A stretch of 33,461 nucleotides of DNA from JAWVZS01 sp964507825 (GTDB lineage: Archaea > Thermoproteota > Nitrososphaeria > Nitrososphaerales > Nitrosopumilaceae), in NCBI GenBank assembly GCA_964507825.1, contig CAZDQM010000015.1:1-33461 (forward strand), given 5' to 3'. Position 1 is the stretch's first letter; each line of letters opens with the position of its first letter. Made by a program: the position numbers and the translations under genes. Below, one piece after another: positions 8,101-16,392 of the stretch. Below the pieces are notes generated by a model, which saw nothing but the letters and a program-made list of their open reading frames with translations, had not been told where the DNA came from and did no database searches.

Positions 8101-9515
8101 CCATGGTGCCAATTGCCGAACTCAAAGTCGTATCTTACCTTGCTGATGTATTTGATGCCGTCGGGCACGTCGTCCCATGACTGGTTTGTGACGTTCCACC
8201 TCACGGTCCCGCTTGGTATTGTACCTACCTCGTCTCCGCCCATGGTCTCGACCGTCCAGCTGGTCCTGACCGGTATGAGATCTCCGGTCACGGGATCGGT
8301 GTCACGTCCGGGATCGCGTATTATATTCCATATGTTTACAGTATACGCGTCCGACAGGCCGATCGGATTCCACGCTCCCTGACTTAGGTGCCTCGTTCCT
8401 ATGTTCAATGTATTCTTGTGCGAGTCCATGTTTATCGTGGAAAAACGTGATGTTATGCCGTCTCCTTGGACGGGTATGATTCCAGTGATGTTTGATGATG
8501 CAACATAGCGCTCGTTCTGGCTTGCCAGGAATATTCTTACCGCGTCATACAGTCCGCGCTGCTCGGCGCGCCTGATTAGATCGGCGCGTTCTTCATCGTC
8601 TGCAAACTGCTCGTTTGCTAGGCGCATGGTGATTGCATCTAGCCCCGGATTCTCATAGTTCCAGAACCCTGCAATGCCAAAGCCTGGCATGTTGGTATAC
8701 CACGGGGAGTAAAATGCGGCCTGTCTCGTGTTGTCGTACTTTACTACGGATCCGCTGATAAATGCCTCGGTGTATATGTGCCACTGGTACTCTTTTGGAT
8801 CGGTCGCATACACGGTACTCAACGCGTCCCTTAGGTTGCCGTAAACCCTCTCCACGTCAAAGCCTACGCTTTCTAGCTCCGAGGCGATGTGCTCACCCCA
8901 TGCATTACGTATGGCATCATCACTCCTGATGAAGATTTTTATCGTGGCGGTCTGGCCGTTATGCTGCCATTTGCCCTGCGCGTTTTTTGACGCTCCATTG
9001 TCTGTCAAGGTGTCTGATATGATGCGCTCTGCCCTAGCCCTGTCGTATGACAAGTCATACAGGTCGGCGTCCTGCACTATGTCATAGTCCGGATGGAACG
9101 TGTGGAAGACGGATGTCATGGTCTGCCCGTTACCGTCTAGAAGATCGTACAGGATATAGTCGCGGTCTACTAGGTGGTTGACCGCAAAGCGCACCTCCCT
9201 GTACTCAAACGGGTTGAATCCCACGTCTGCGGGGTTTATCAGGATGCTGTATGTGACGCCCCCTTGTGATTCGTAAAGGCGCAGGTTTTCGTGCGACGGA
9301 ATACTGTTGATATCTTTTATCGATACTGGTAGATAATATGCGTCAAGCGTACCGTTCTGGATTCCAAGTAGCGCACTTGTGCCGTTTGGCTCCCTTACAA
9401 AGGTAATTGAGTCCACGTTTGTGCCTGCTCCATACGCCGTACCTTGGATCATGATGCAGAGGACCGCCGCTGACAGGACGGTGATTCCGGCGCCAGTTGT
9501 ATTCATGCCTGACAC
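5157..9515 (-). CDS. Giant exported protein: peptide-binding-like and Leu/Ile/Val-binding-like domains, CFI-box C-terminus
   Basis: A 1452-residue protein. An N-terminal signal peptide ends near 'AAVLCIMIQGTAYGAG'. Residues about 30-680 resemble the oligopeptide/nickel-binding fold (SBP_bac_5: 'YREVRFAVNHLVDRDYI', 'WHHGEPMDINDMMY'), with its pieces apparently in permuted order. Residues about 685-1060 form a type I periplasmic-binding domain ('VRLGAIVPLSGGASGYGQD'). A Pro-Glu repeat linker near 1090 and a Gly-rich linker follow, then a beta-rich segment and an acidic Pro/Asp-rich spacer. The CFI-box motif is at about 1320 ('GGGCLIATAAYGSE', 'LREIRDNIL'). One membrane helix at about 1405-1440 anchors it with a short basic tail. 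No ABC permease or ATPase is adjacent, so a surface receptor or scavenger is more likely than a transporter subunit. The start is GTG at 9515 or ATG at 9506. It follows the upstream gene with no spacing, in one operon. Confidence 0.85.
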   Translation of the reverse strand: MSGMNTTGAGITVLSAAVLCIMIQGTAYGAGTNVDSITFVREPNGTSALLGIQNGTLDAYYLPVSIKDINSIPSHENLRLYESQGGVTYSILINPADVGFNPFEYREVRFAVNHLVDRDYILYDLLDGNGQTMTSVFHTFHPDYDIVQDADLYDLSYDRARAERIISDTLTDNGASKNAQGKWQHNGQTATIKIFIRSDDAIRNAWGEHIASELESVGFDVERVYGNLRDALSTVYATDPKEYQWHIYTEAFISGSVVKYDNTRQAAFYSPWYTNMPGFGIAGFWNYENPGLDAITMRLANEQFADDEERADLIRRAEQRGLYDAVRIFLASQNERYVASSNITGIIPVQGDGITSRFSTINMDSHKNTLNIGTRHLSQGAWNPIGLSDAYTVNIWNIIRDPGRDTDPVTGDLIPVRTSWTVETMGGDEVGTIPSGTVRWNVTNQSWDDVPDGIKYISKVRYDFEFGNWHHGEPMDINDMMYIAYFAEQWGSSSPGDSTYDEAYTSIARNTINHIYGYKVIDADTIDVYMDYWHSDEDRIVSTGALWSSVPWEIYAAMELAVISKEFSFSTSNAARNLQWLSLANSTHSNVLKEYIQEYTDNGTAPAGLYDTSINYTQRYAASIDWINNRGHAMISHGPFYLESDHSSNDNTLTVMSFDDDTYPFDPDKWDYLRAKTSPLPDAVRLGAIVPLSGGASGYGQDISEAIKLAVSDWNAMERVPRIETDQRDSQTNPGIAHDSFREMYNSGIRIYLGPSLDGMLDTVHDDLFGSNSLFVSCCSAVTTHTADDNIFRIIANHTLHGAAIANLVDRDKADVLIMIGRNNTWITDIMEQVKVEFVRLGNASPDDPILYNDNTYLDSIEQLEAKLNSTAAGCGTACNVGILYIGFEESAGFLTSVHDNLHITDGITVSLFGAEANTVIPRITSMEKAVLTVQNLGMESVQPITYENDKNLRIKSHILNSIGREPSVYAYTAYDSVMLLGEALGNANSTNIDVLGDSMHNVGTDYDGAIGRINLNSAGDLRDMRYGVWSLENTWRNDLYYDPVMSQFVETGLVQHYNLVDSPASQGLHQSNTVSYGALPTPSPEPEPEPEPEPEQEPEPRQTTRSGGGSGGGGKIFGSASTAEKGLYTIRSISWDCKEGTIQVVAGPYSEDLGVTVLTSELGRLKAEPAGDEGYVTYSSPMSVSEDYIAVEMVYVSGRTIDVSSKTINVDKCVNSITYESVQGMPPVKEIQVKPDQEPQEPKSTMSESDARNIESEPEDIEIEPYPVPEDTDTGGDTVQDVVPDTIPDDIPDSTQDTIAPITCGDGMKLVDGACIEESGGGCLIATAAYGSELSPQVQHLREIRDNILLQTQAGTLFMSTFSEAYYVISPGIADMQRENTLFNEIVRIAITPGITILDVMNQADATEVSVMIHGITSIVMLLATYAGPVIVAWLIISRIYRSHRTLQTTR
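6219..6280 (-). repeat. Low-complexity Pro-Glu repeat in the linker
   Basis: Tandem Pro-Glu codons encode a 'PEPEPEPEPEPEQEPEP' linker between the ligand-binding domains and the beta-rich stalk. Such runs form stiff extended spacers in surface proteins. The repeat is likely to vary in length between strains. Confidence 0.7.
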
Positions 9516-12500
9516 CTATGGCCTGCAGATTATCCTGTATGAGACGTTTTGCATAAGCTCCTCTACGTCTGCTAGAGTGTCTGCATGTTCAAAGTTCATC
9601 CTGTATGATATGATGATGGACTGGCCCGGATGAAGCGACTCTGCAAGAGTCTTTTTACTCAGCAACCTCTCGAATCCGTGGCCCGAGTCTAGCTCTACTA
9701 GTGATGATGAGACGATCAGGCTTGAATAGTCGTTGGGGAACACGTCTAGCAGGTCTATTGTGTGCGAACCGGTGTTTGTAAGTGTCTGCTGCCTCTGGTG
9801 TGACAATAAGGTGTATTGGTCGGCCCGACCAAAGTCCATGCTGGTGCTAGCTATTCCGAGTGAGCACAACTGGCTATCTGTGCTCCACTGGTACGTGCCG
9901 CCGCTGGCCACGATCTCATACGTGATATAGTCGTCTATCGTAGCGGCTAGGTCACCATTGGAATCAAGCGATATTCCGATATCGGAGTTCAGGGCCCCCT
10001 TGTATCCTGAGGTAGATCCAAGTATTCTTGACGCGCCGGGCGCATCGTCTGATGATGCCACGGCGTCGCCTAGCAGGCGTACTGAATCGTACGAGGATGC
10101 ATGATAATGGTTCATCAACATGATGCTGGACTTGGCGGCGTCGCTTTTGATCTTTTGGTTGATGCTGTTATCTGAAATGAAATATGCCGGCGTCTTGATG
10201 CCTGCATTGTTGAGAATTTCAGCGGTTGTGGCATCGGATGATATCGAGTCTTCTGCGGCTATGCCGTTTGTTCCATAGTATGGTGTCGTGAATAACGGGG
10301 CGTTGTTTGGAATGGACGTGGTCGTATCTGCGGCATTCATGAGCCTGATCAGGTTGTCTGGAAATCCGACATATAGTATTGCAACGTCATCTGCTGAACC
10401 TGCCGTCGTTATTGCCTCTTGTGTCTTGGTATTTAGTGATGTCGCCAGGGCCGAAAAATCAAAGCCGGCTACGTTGCCGGTTGGCAACAGCTCTGCCGCT
10501 TCAAGCCTGTAGAACATGATGTCCCTATTCTGTATTATGTGGCTCACTATTCCCTCGCCCCAGACATCGTCTCGTTGAAGAATTACGACATGCTTTTTGC
10601 CGTCCTGGCGCAGCATGTCTATTATTTTGGCCACGCTTGCAACGTCTGGCGGGGTCAGCCTGAACACGTCGTCTCTTATGGCAAGCGCGTTGGCGGTGCT
10701 AGATGGTGATACTGTTACTATTCCTGGATAACTGATGATTGGGCTTAGGTTGGCGCTTGTAGTGGGTCCTGCAAAGTATTGGAGCGCGTCGGACGGATAG
10801 TATCCTGCTCCCACGCCGTATTGCTCGCCGCCTATATCGTGCAGCTCTATCAGTATTCTTTTTCTTTCCTCTATACCATTTAGCGGGTTGTTGAAATAGT
10901 ATTGGGCCCACGTAGTTCCGTCACGTAACAGCTCTGAATTGATCTGGGCCAGTGTCTTGTCAAGCCCCTTTAGATCGGATGCGTTGATCATGAGTCCGGC
11001 CGGATGCGCGGCACTTGCAAGAACGGATCCATTGGTTGCTGCAACAAACGCGTAAAATGGTGACTTGGCCGTCTGCAGGTTCCATGTATTGCTCAGTGAT
11101 GTCGTGTCGTTTCCGTTGCCGCGTATGGTATTGATGGCGTCTGATATGCTGTCGGCAAGGAATTCACGATGCCCCGCATCGCCTCCGAATATTGCGTCAT
11201 ACCCTGCCCCGATCACCATGCCGGACTCTTCGTGATGTACAAGGAGCGTTCTCTTTATCTTGGTGCCGTTCTGGTACTCCCACCACAGGTAATCTGGAGA
11301 GTCTGTCTCTGCAAATATGTCGAATATCTGCTCTGACGTCCTATCTGATGGTGTGATATCGTCAATGTCCGGCTCTCCTGCCTCTGTTACCTGGGCGGCG
11401 CCGCTGAACCTGACGTGGCCTGTGGAATTAATTACGAATGGATAGAACTGATCGTTTTGAAAGACGCCGTTGATGTTAAACGTGTCTGAGGAATATGCCG
11501 CAATGGCGGCGTTTATCGTGCTGTTCAGCCTAGGCAAGTAAAAGGAATCGTACATGCCGTGTTGTATGGCGTTTATGGCTGGTAGCGTTCCGGTGGATAT
11601 GTCTATGGTGTGGGGCGTGATGCGATGCCTGTCGTTTTGGGTATTCCAGTCGTATATGCCCATCTGCATTATGAATCCATACTTGTCATCATCAAAGTAC
11701 GAGCCGATCTCCTTTTTGGTGTTCAGCAGCAGGCCTATGTCTATTATGTCTATGTCGGCCTCGTATTGTGGAACAAACATGCCGCGCGGGTTGAAGGTTC
11801 CAATGACATTCCATGCGGGATCAGCTCCGGGGGACTTGGTTATCCCGTGTATCTCATAGCTGCCGTTTGTCAGATCGCCGGACGCGTCGAGCCGTATGGT
11901 TCCAAGCGCGGCGCCGGTATGTCCTGCAATCTCACCTGGAAGCCTCTCTGCCACGTTTTGCACGGTTACTGCCACGCTGTCTGCCTTTGCCTTTTGTATT
12001 GCTAGGCCGATGGCCCATGGCGCGTCATATGAAGAGTAAGCATAGTACAGGATGGTCTCCCCGGGGAACAGTCCTTCTAGGTGTTCTGTTACGTCGGCGT
12101 ATGTCTGGCCGCCGCTTGGCGCGGCAAAGACGCTTGCCCTAAAGTTTGCCCCGTACAAAAAGTTCCTGACGTCTACATTCTCATCGCTGGTCAGTGATGA
12201 CGCGGACGCAGTCGAGTCCGCACCAACCCATCGTACAAGTTTTAATGCCGGGTACTCATTGGCCGCCCTTACAAAGTCATCTGCGGCGAATCCGATATAC
12301 ATTATTGCAACCCTGTCGGCGCCGTGCATGAGTATCTGCTGCGTTACGACGTCGTTTAGATCCGATGCAAGCAGTGTGAACTGTCCGTCACATGTGGGGT
12401 TTGCCTTGCCAGCCGCGTCGCCGTTCTTGTCGGTACACTCTTTGTATGCGCGTATCTCTGAGGATGCAGTGTACTGCGCGGTTGAATCATCCTGCTCCGT

Positions 12501-13085
12501 GTATATTGCAGTGTGGCCAAGTGTTCTATAATGTGATGCAGTCGAGTTGGCCAGACCGTTTCCATACGGATCGTTTATCCAAACTGGAATCAGGACGTCG
12601 ACGCCCTCGTTGTGAAGGAACCTAGATATGTGGGGCCCCTGCTTGTCGTCGGCGGGGGAGAGCCGAAATATTGTATCTGCAATGGCCAGGTCCGACGCGG
12701 TGGAGCAGCATGATACTAGCAATACATTCCAGCCGTCGTTGTTTATGGCTTGGCGCACGGCGTCTACGCCGGCAGAGCGTGCGGGTCCTATTATGTAGTC
12801 TATGCCGTTGGTCTGATGCAGGGTCTCTGCCGCCATCAGGGCGGCCGCCGTATCTGATCGTGTGTCCAGTATACTCGTACTGTTCAGGCGTAACCTCCAG
12901 TCCGCATTCTGCGCTGCAAGATGCGCGTTGAACTGCTCAACTCCGTATATGGAGGCGGCCTCTAGATGGGCCCCTATTCCTGCGATGCTACCGCTTTTTG
13001 GCACGAGTACGCCGATATCTATATACTCTATGGTCTGTGCGTGAGCCGTGGTTACTAGGATTGCAGATGCGATCAAAAATATCAT
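9516..13085 (-). CDS. Giant exported ligand-binding protein with type I binding and Cache-like domains
   Basis: About 1189 residues starting at ATG 13085; a TTG at 13103 would add six. The signal peptide is 'MIFLIASAILVTTAHA'. Approximate domains: 20-435, type I periplasmic-binding fold ('IDIGVLVPKSGSIAGIG', 'LLVSCCSTASDLAIAD'). 445-780, two Cache-like sensor segments, each ending in a Gly-rich strand ('HHEESGMVIGAGYDA' and 'GGEQYGVGAGYYP'). 785-1090, a second binding-fold region ('HVVILQRDDVWGEGIV', 'VAILYVGFPDNLIRL'). The last 100 residues look like a beta-sandwich. No membrane helix or anchor is seen at the C-terminus, so it may be retained through its partner. A 'VSCCS' motif recurs in the binding domain of the downstream protein, suggesting common descent. 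No transporter or kinase lies next to it. The ligand is probably an amino acid or small organic compound, by family. Confidence 0.82.
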   Translation of the reverse strand: MIFLIASAILVTTAHAQTIEYIDIGVLVPKSGSIAGIGAHLEAASIYGVEQFNAHLAAQNADWRLRLNSTSILDTRSDTAAALMAAETLHQTNGIDYIIGPARSAGVDAVRQAINNDGWNVLLVSCCSTASDLAIADTIFRLSPADDKQGPHISRFLHNEGVDVLIPVWINDPYGNGLANSTASHYRTLGHTAIYTEQDDSTAQYTASSEIRAYKECTDKNGDAAGKANPTCDGQFTLLASDLNDVVTQQILMHGADRVAIMYIGFAADDFVRAANEYPALKLVRWVGADSTASASSLTSDENVDVRNFLYGANFRASVFAAPSGGQTYADVTEHLEGLFPGETILYYAYSSYDAPWAIGLAIQKAKADSVAVTVQNVAERLPGEIAGHTGAALGTIRLDASGDLTNGSYEIHGITKSPGADPAWNVIGTFNPRGMFVPQYEADIDIIDIGLLLNTKKEIGSYFDDDKYGFIMQMGIYDWNTQNDRHRITPHTIDISTGTLPAINAIQHGMYDSFYLPRLNSTINAAIAAYSSDTFNINGVFQNDQFYPFVINSTGHVRFSGAAQVTEAGEPDIDDITPSDRTSEQIFDIFAETDSPDYLWWEYQNGTKIKRTLLVHHEESGMVIGAGYDAIFGGDAGHREFLADSISDAINTIRGNGNDTTSLSNTWNLQTAKSPFYAFVAATNGSVLASAAHPAGLMINASDLKGLDKTLAQINSELLRDGTTWAQYYFNNPLNGIEERKRILIELHDIGGEQYGVGAGYYPSDALQYFAGPTTSANLSPIISYPGIVTVSPSSTANALAIRDDVFRLTPPDVASVAKIIDMLRQDGKKHVVILQRDDVWGEGIVSHIIQNRDIMFYRLEAAELLPTGNVAGFDFSALATSLNTKTQEAITTAGSADDVAILYVGFPDNLIRLMNAADTTTSIPNNAPLFTTPYYGTNGIAAEDSISSDATTAEILNNAGIKTPAYFISDNSINQKIKSDAAKSSIMLMNHYHASSYDSVRLLGDAVASSDDAPGASRILGSTSGYKGALNSDIGISLDSNGDLAATIDDYITYEIVASGGTYQWSTDSQLCSLGIASTSMDFGRADQYTLLSHQRQQTLTNTGSHTIDLLDVFPNDYSSLIVSSSLVELDSGHGFERLLSKKTLAESLHPGQSIIISYRMNFEHADTLADVEELMQNVSYRIICRP

Positions 13086-13214
13086 GACTATATTAGAATA
13101 CAATAATTGACGTTCGAATGTTAAATTTTTAAGTGTTGACCTCTAGCTGATTCATCGTGAGAATAGGATTTTTTGATCTCCCGGTTACATTGCTGAATTT
13201 TTGGATCTTTGCAT

Positions 13215-13292
13215 GCTATAAAGTGGCACGGCCTGTTCGGGAACCGTGCACGGGGCCGACAGCATCATGGTGCCGGGATCTTGTATCGGCAC
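13215..13292 (+). promoter_or_regulatory. birA promoter with two inverted repeats
   Basis: A TATA-like 'gctataaag' lies at 13215-13223, predicting a transcript start near 13246. A perfect 6-bp inverted repeat (gcacgg/ccgtgc) at 13226-13231 and 13244-13249 spans that start. A second (gtgccg/cggcac) at 13270-13275 and 13287-13292 lies in the leader. The first is well placed as an operator for self-repression by the HTH domain of BirA. The second could be an operator half or an RNA hairpin. This is inference from position. Confidence 0.35.
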
Positions 13293-13309
13293 AGGTATAG
13301 GAGTGTGGC

Positions 13310-14314
13310 GTGTTTTACAACTCACATGACAATATTGGTCTTGTCAGGGTACTCTTGTTTTTAAAGTCGCACAGTTCCGAATACCTTTCGGGGCAGGATC
13401 TTAGCGACGTGCTGAAGATCAGCAGGGTGGCCGTTTGGAAGCACATCCGGACAATCAAGGAGCTCGGGTATGTTATAGAGGCGCGGCAGAGGAGGGGATA
13501 CCGGCTTGTTGGCGGCACCGACCGGTTGCTTCCTTGGGAGCTAGCCGCGGACCTAGGAACGAAGAGGATCGGCAGGAGGGCGTATTATTTTGACGAGGTT
13601 GACTCAACTCAGGATTATGCAATGGAGCTGGCGCGGTCCGGAGACGTGGACGGTTACGTGGTAGCAGCTGAGAGGCAGACGCATGGGCGGGGAAGGATGA
13701 AGAGGCGATGGATGTCTCCTGACGGCGGAATATGGATGTCGATAATACTGAAACCAAGGCTGGATCATGCATCCCTGTCGTTTGTTCCGATTGCCGCCGG
13801 CGCCGCGCTGGCGGGCGCCATACAAAAAACATCCGGTATCGATGCGAAATTAAAGTGGCCAAACGACGTCGTTATACAGTCCAAGAAGGTGGCCGGAATA
13901 ATAACGGATGCTGCCGTAGAGTCGGGTCGCCTAGAATACGTGGTGGTTGGCACGGGAATCAACTTTGGGGCGGATGTGGAGGATCTTGAGCGACTCATGA
14001 AAGATACGCCGCACTTTTACGGTATCACCTCTATTTTGTGTCATGATAAGAATGCAAAAAGGCTGGCACTGGCACGGGAATTTCTGGTGGAATTCGAGAG
14101 GAGGATGGGGATGCTTGAGAACGGGGATGCAAGAACCGTTATCAAAGATTGGACCGCCCACTCTGATACGATAGGGCGCAAGGTGGAGATAGTAATGCGC
14201 GGGGGCGGGATTCGTGGGACCGCCACGGGAATCGATGATGACGGGGCCCTGATGATACGTACCACACATGGCATACAAAGGGCTCTTGCCGGTGACGTGG
14301 AGCACTTACGGTGA
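13310..14314 (+). CDS. birA: Biotin-[acetyl-CoA carboxylase] ligase with N-terminal HTH (BirA)
   Basis: A 334-residue bifunctional biotin protein ligase that makes biotinyl-AMP and transfers biotin to a lysine of the carboxyl carrier protein. In this phylum the target is the acetyl/propionyl-CoA carboxylase of the 3-hydroxypropionate/4-hydroxybutyrate cycle. Residues about 10-67 are a winged helix ('LSGQDLSDVLKISRVAVWKH'). The catalytic domain has GRGRxxRxW at 126-134 and KWPND at 182-186, followed by 'SKKVAGIITD'. A C-terminal SH3-like domain completes the usual length. It starts with GTG at 13310, preceded by 'ggag' at 13300-13303. The HTH implies a second role as a biotin-responsive repressor. 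Confidence 0.93.
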   Translation: MFYNSHDNIGLVRVLLFLKSHSSEYLSGQDLSDVLKISRVAVWKHIRTIKELGYVIEARQRRGYRLVGGTDRLLPWELAADLGTKRIGRRAYYFDEVDSTQDYAMELARSGDVDGYVVAAERQTHGRGRMKRRWMSPDGGIWMSIILKPRLDHASLSFVPIAAGAALAGAIQKTSGIDAKLKWPNDVVIQSKKVAGIITDAAVESGRLEYVVVGTGINFGADVEDLERLMKDTPHFYGITSILCHDKNAKRLALAREFLVEFERRMGMLENGDARTVIKDWTAHSDTIGRKVEIVMRGGGIRGTATGIDDDGALMIRTTHGIQRALAGDVEHLR

Positions 14315-14653
14315 CTTTGCTCTCTTGCGCCTTGTACGCGTGGTCCTGACTCTCTTTTTGTCCGGGATCAGCCGGCTTTGTTCGCGCAGTATATCCCTAA
14401 GATCGTCCTGGATCTCAAAGATCGACTTTAGCATGGACTCTAGGCTGGCGGTATAACCCTCATAGTTTGAGATCAGTCCGGACTTGGCCTCGTCGAGTTT
14501 TTGAAGGTGTTCGTTTTTGCGCAAGAGATTTGCGGATTCGATCATTTCAGGCATGTCGTCAGGGACGGGGCCCAGGGATGCAATCTGGGAACGTAATTGC
14601 TTTATCTCGGCTCTGTACTCGTCCATTTTATACCCGGCACCTAGTCCGCTCAC
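14306..14653 (-). CDS. Small coiled-coil protein of unknown function
   Basis: A 115-residue protein with a helical, heptad-like N-terminal half ('YRAEIKQLRSQIASL', 'LLRKNEHLQKLDEAKSGLI'), a second helix ('SMLKSIFEIQDDLRDILREQ') and a very basic tail ('KKRVRTTRTRRKRAKSP') that could bind nucleic acid. No known domain is recognised. It overlaps the birA stop by nine bases on the opposite strand. It may start at ATG 14653 or at ATG 14626, and the second start would remove nine Gly-rich residues. Confidence 0.65.
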   Translation of the reverse strand: MSGLGAGYKMDEYRAEIKQLRSQIASLGPVPDDMPEMIESANLLRKNEHLQKLDEAKSGLISNYEGYTASLESMLKSIFEIQDDLRDILREQSRLIPDKKRVRTTRTRRKRAKSP

Positions 14654-14690
14654 GAATGTTTTTTGTAAATTCCATTGTTAAAGTCTTTTC

Positions 14691-14713
14691 CAACGGCCAA
14701 CATACAACGGCCA
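14691..14713 (+). repeat. Short direct repeat in the intergenic region
   Basis: The 9-mer 'caacggcca' occurs at 14691-14699 and again at 14705-14713. The second copy runs into dispersed repeat copy B. It could mark an insertion junction or be chance. Confidence 0.3.
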
Positions 14714-14787
14714 GGGTACACACTCTGGTCGATTCGGGATTCATACCCTGGTATATTCTTAGTTTTGAAATTTCAGGTATAATGTAA
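14709..14787 (+). repeat. Dispersed repeat copy B, with hairpin
   Basis: This intergenic segment is similar to 330-394 (minus strand), upstream of the IS110-like transposase. It shares the 'acacactc-N-ggtcgattc' block, an 'attcat-N-ccc' block and the terminal 15-mer 'tcaggtataatgtaa'. Here the first block forms the loop of a perfect 8-bp hairpin (14711-14718 with 14744-14751). No transposase gene is next to it, so it may be a relic of an element end or a structured RNA shared with the element. Confidence 0.5.
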
Positions 14788-14837
14788 TAGACCTGATCTT
14801 GTACCGACCAAAGGGTAGTGTGGGACATTGGCATGAG

Positions 14838-14850
14838 TATATGTAAATAC
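14838..14850 (+). promoter_or_regulatory. TATA box of the TPR/protease gene
   Basis: 'tatatgtaaatac' is centred 27 bp before the ATG at 14871, giving a leaderless start. It supports ATG 14871 over the TTG at 14865. Confidence 0.5.
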
Positions 14851-14870
14851 GTATTTTCCGAGAATTGTTC

Positions 14871-16289
14871 ATGAGATCGGGCATCTTGCCTATACTGGTG
14901 GTACTAGTAGCGGGCACGGGAACTATGTGCGCGCATGCAGACGGTGACGTGCAGGCCATGTTCGAGGAGGCAGGCGAATACTTTGCAAAGGGTGAGTACA
15001 GGCAGGCAATTGTAATCTATGATTTAATCTTGGAGACTGCGCCTGATGATGCCGCCGCATTGAAGATGAAGGGTATAGCGCAGAGTAACCAGGGAAATCA
15101 TGCCGGATCATTGGCGCAGTTTTACAGGGTTTTGCAGCAGCAACCCGGTGACGTGCAGGCGCTAGCAGGAATGGGCGTCGGATTCGGATACATGGGCGAG
15201 TATGCGGAGGCACAAAAATATTTCAATACGGCTGCCGGGCTGATGCCCGAAAGCGTGATCCTGCAAAACTATGTAGAGTATGTCGATCGCGTGGTATCAA
15301 AATATCCGTACACGCCGACTGAAAAGCCATCACAGCTGCTACCTGCGCCAATCGACGTGCGCGTTCCATCGTGGGTAAAGAGCAGCGCCGGCTGGTGGGC
15401 TGAGGAACAAATCAGCGACTCTGACTTTATTCTAGCAATCGAGTTTTTGATTGCCAGCGGTGTGGCCAAGGTTTCGGGAACTGGCATAAGCGAGCACGGA
15501 AATAGTACCATACCTGCATGGGTGAGAGAGAATGCCGGATTGTGGGCCGACGATTCCATCGGCGACGGCGAGTTTTCAGCCGGATTATCACTTCTTGTAC
15601 AAAATGGCATAATTCGGGCCGAGATTTCAGAGCCAGAAAAGACGCAGGAGGATTTGGACCGCGATCTCTTTTACTTCAAACAGTATCTGCGCAAGATTGC
15701 TAAAAACGTTGCAGACGAGAAGAGGTACATCGAGTTTCCCAATCCGAGCCAAGATGTAATCAAAAAGTTTCTACGTGACTATGCAAAGTGGAATTTTGAG
15801 GCCGAGGCGCAAAAGGCGCAGACAAGCTTTCCGAATCCCGTGTTTGAGAGGACGGACGGCGTGATAACGGTAACGTACAGGATGTATGTCAACGAACAGC
15901 CGTCCGGACTGCCCCTTGATCACGTAGATACACTAAAGGCGTCGATTGCATACTGGGAGGAGCAAGAGCTGCAGGCAAACGGCCAGCCTGCCAAGGTAAA
16001 ATTTGAGATTACTGATATCAAGCATGAGGCCAACGTCTGGGTGACGTGGGTTGTGCGGAACCTAGGCGACGGGATACTTGGGCACGCGCACCTTGGCAAG
16101 GGAATAGTCGAGGTGGCCCTTGGCGGGTACGGGTGCGATGGAAGCTTTCAGCTGTATGATGTGGAATCCGTGGAATATATCATGCGGCACGAACTTGGGC
16201 ACACGATCGGATTATCACACGTAGACGAGCCGGGGCACCTAATGAGTTCATCGTACAGTCCGGGCTTTGCATACTGCCTTCTGGGGTGA
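14871..16289 (+). CDS. Secreted TPR - GWW-repeat - zincin metalloprotease
   Basis: A 472-residue exported protein. The signal peptide is 'MRSGILPILVVLVAGTG', with cleavage near 'AHA'. Residues about 25-140 hold three TPR units ('GEYRQAIVIYDLILETAPDD', 'YAEAQKYFNTAAGLMPES'). Two copies of the phylum-typical repeat follow, 'PSWVKSSAGWWAEEQISDSD' and 'PAWVRENAGLWADDSIGDGE', each followed by a hydrophobic 'LIxxG' strand. The C-terminal 200 residues are a metallopeptidase-like domain with the zinc motif HELGHTIGLSH and a nearby 'HLMSSSY' Met-turn, as in matrixin-type metzincins. The order (protein-binding repeats, then protease) suggests processing of a cell-envelope or secreted substrate. The substrate is unknown. 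ATG 14871 is chosen because the TATA box lies 27 bp upstream and it gives a standard signal peptide. Confidence 0.82.
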   Translation: MRSGILPILVVLVAGTGTMCAHADGDVQAMFEEAGEYFAKGEYRQAIVIYDLILETAPDDAAALKMKGIAQSNQGNHAGSLAQFYRVLQQQPGDVQALAGMGVGFGYMGEYAEAQKYFNTAAGLMPESVILQNYVEYVDRVVSKYPYTPTEKPSQLLPAPIDVRVPSWVKSSAGWWAEEQISDSDFILAIEFLIASGVAKVSGTGISEHGNSTIPAWVRENAGLWADDSIGDGEFSAGLSLLVQNGIIRAEISEPEKTQEDLDRDLFYFKQYLRKIAKNVADEKRYIEFPNPSQDVIKKFLRDYAKWNFEAEAQKAQTSFPNPVFERTDGVITVTYRMYVNEQPSGLPLDHVDTLKASIAYWEEQELQANGQPAKVKFEITDIKHEANVWVTWVVRNLGDGILGHAHLGKGIVEVALGGYGCDGSFQLYDVESVEYIMRHELGHTIGLSHVDEPGHLMSSSYSPGFAYCLLG

Positions 16290-16392
16290 TATATTGACTC
16301 GAAGAAGAATGATTAGCTTGACCTACACCCGAATCACCGTAAGAAAGCTTGTAAAACGATAATAAGGGAAAATCACATAATTATACTGTACT

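Noticed and set aside
14627..14634. A good TATA-like sequence next to the coiled-coil gene
   Set aside because: It lies directly before an internal ATG (14626), with no room for the usual 25-bp spacing, so it was not called a promoter.
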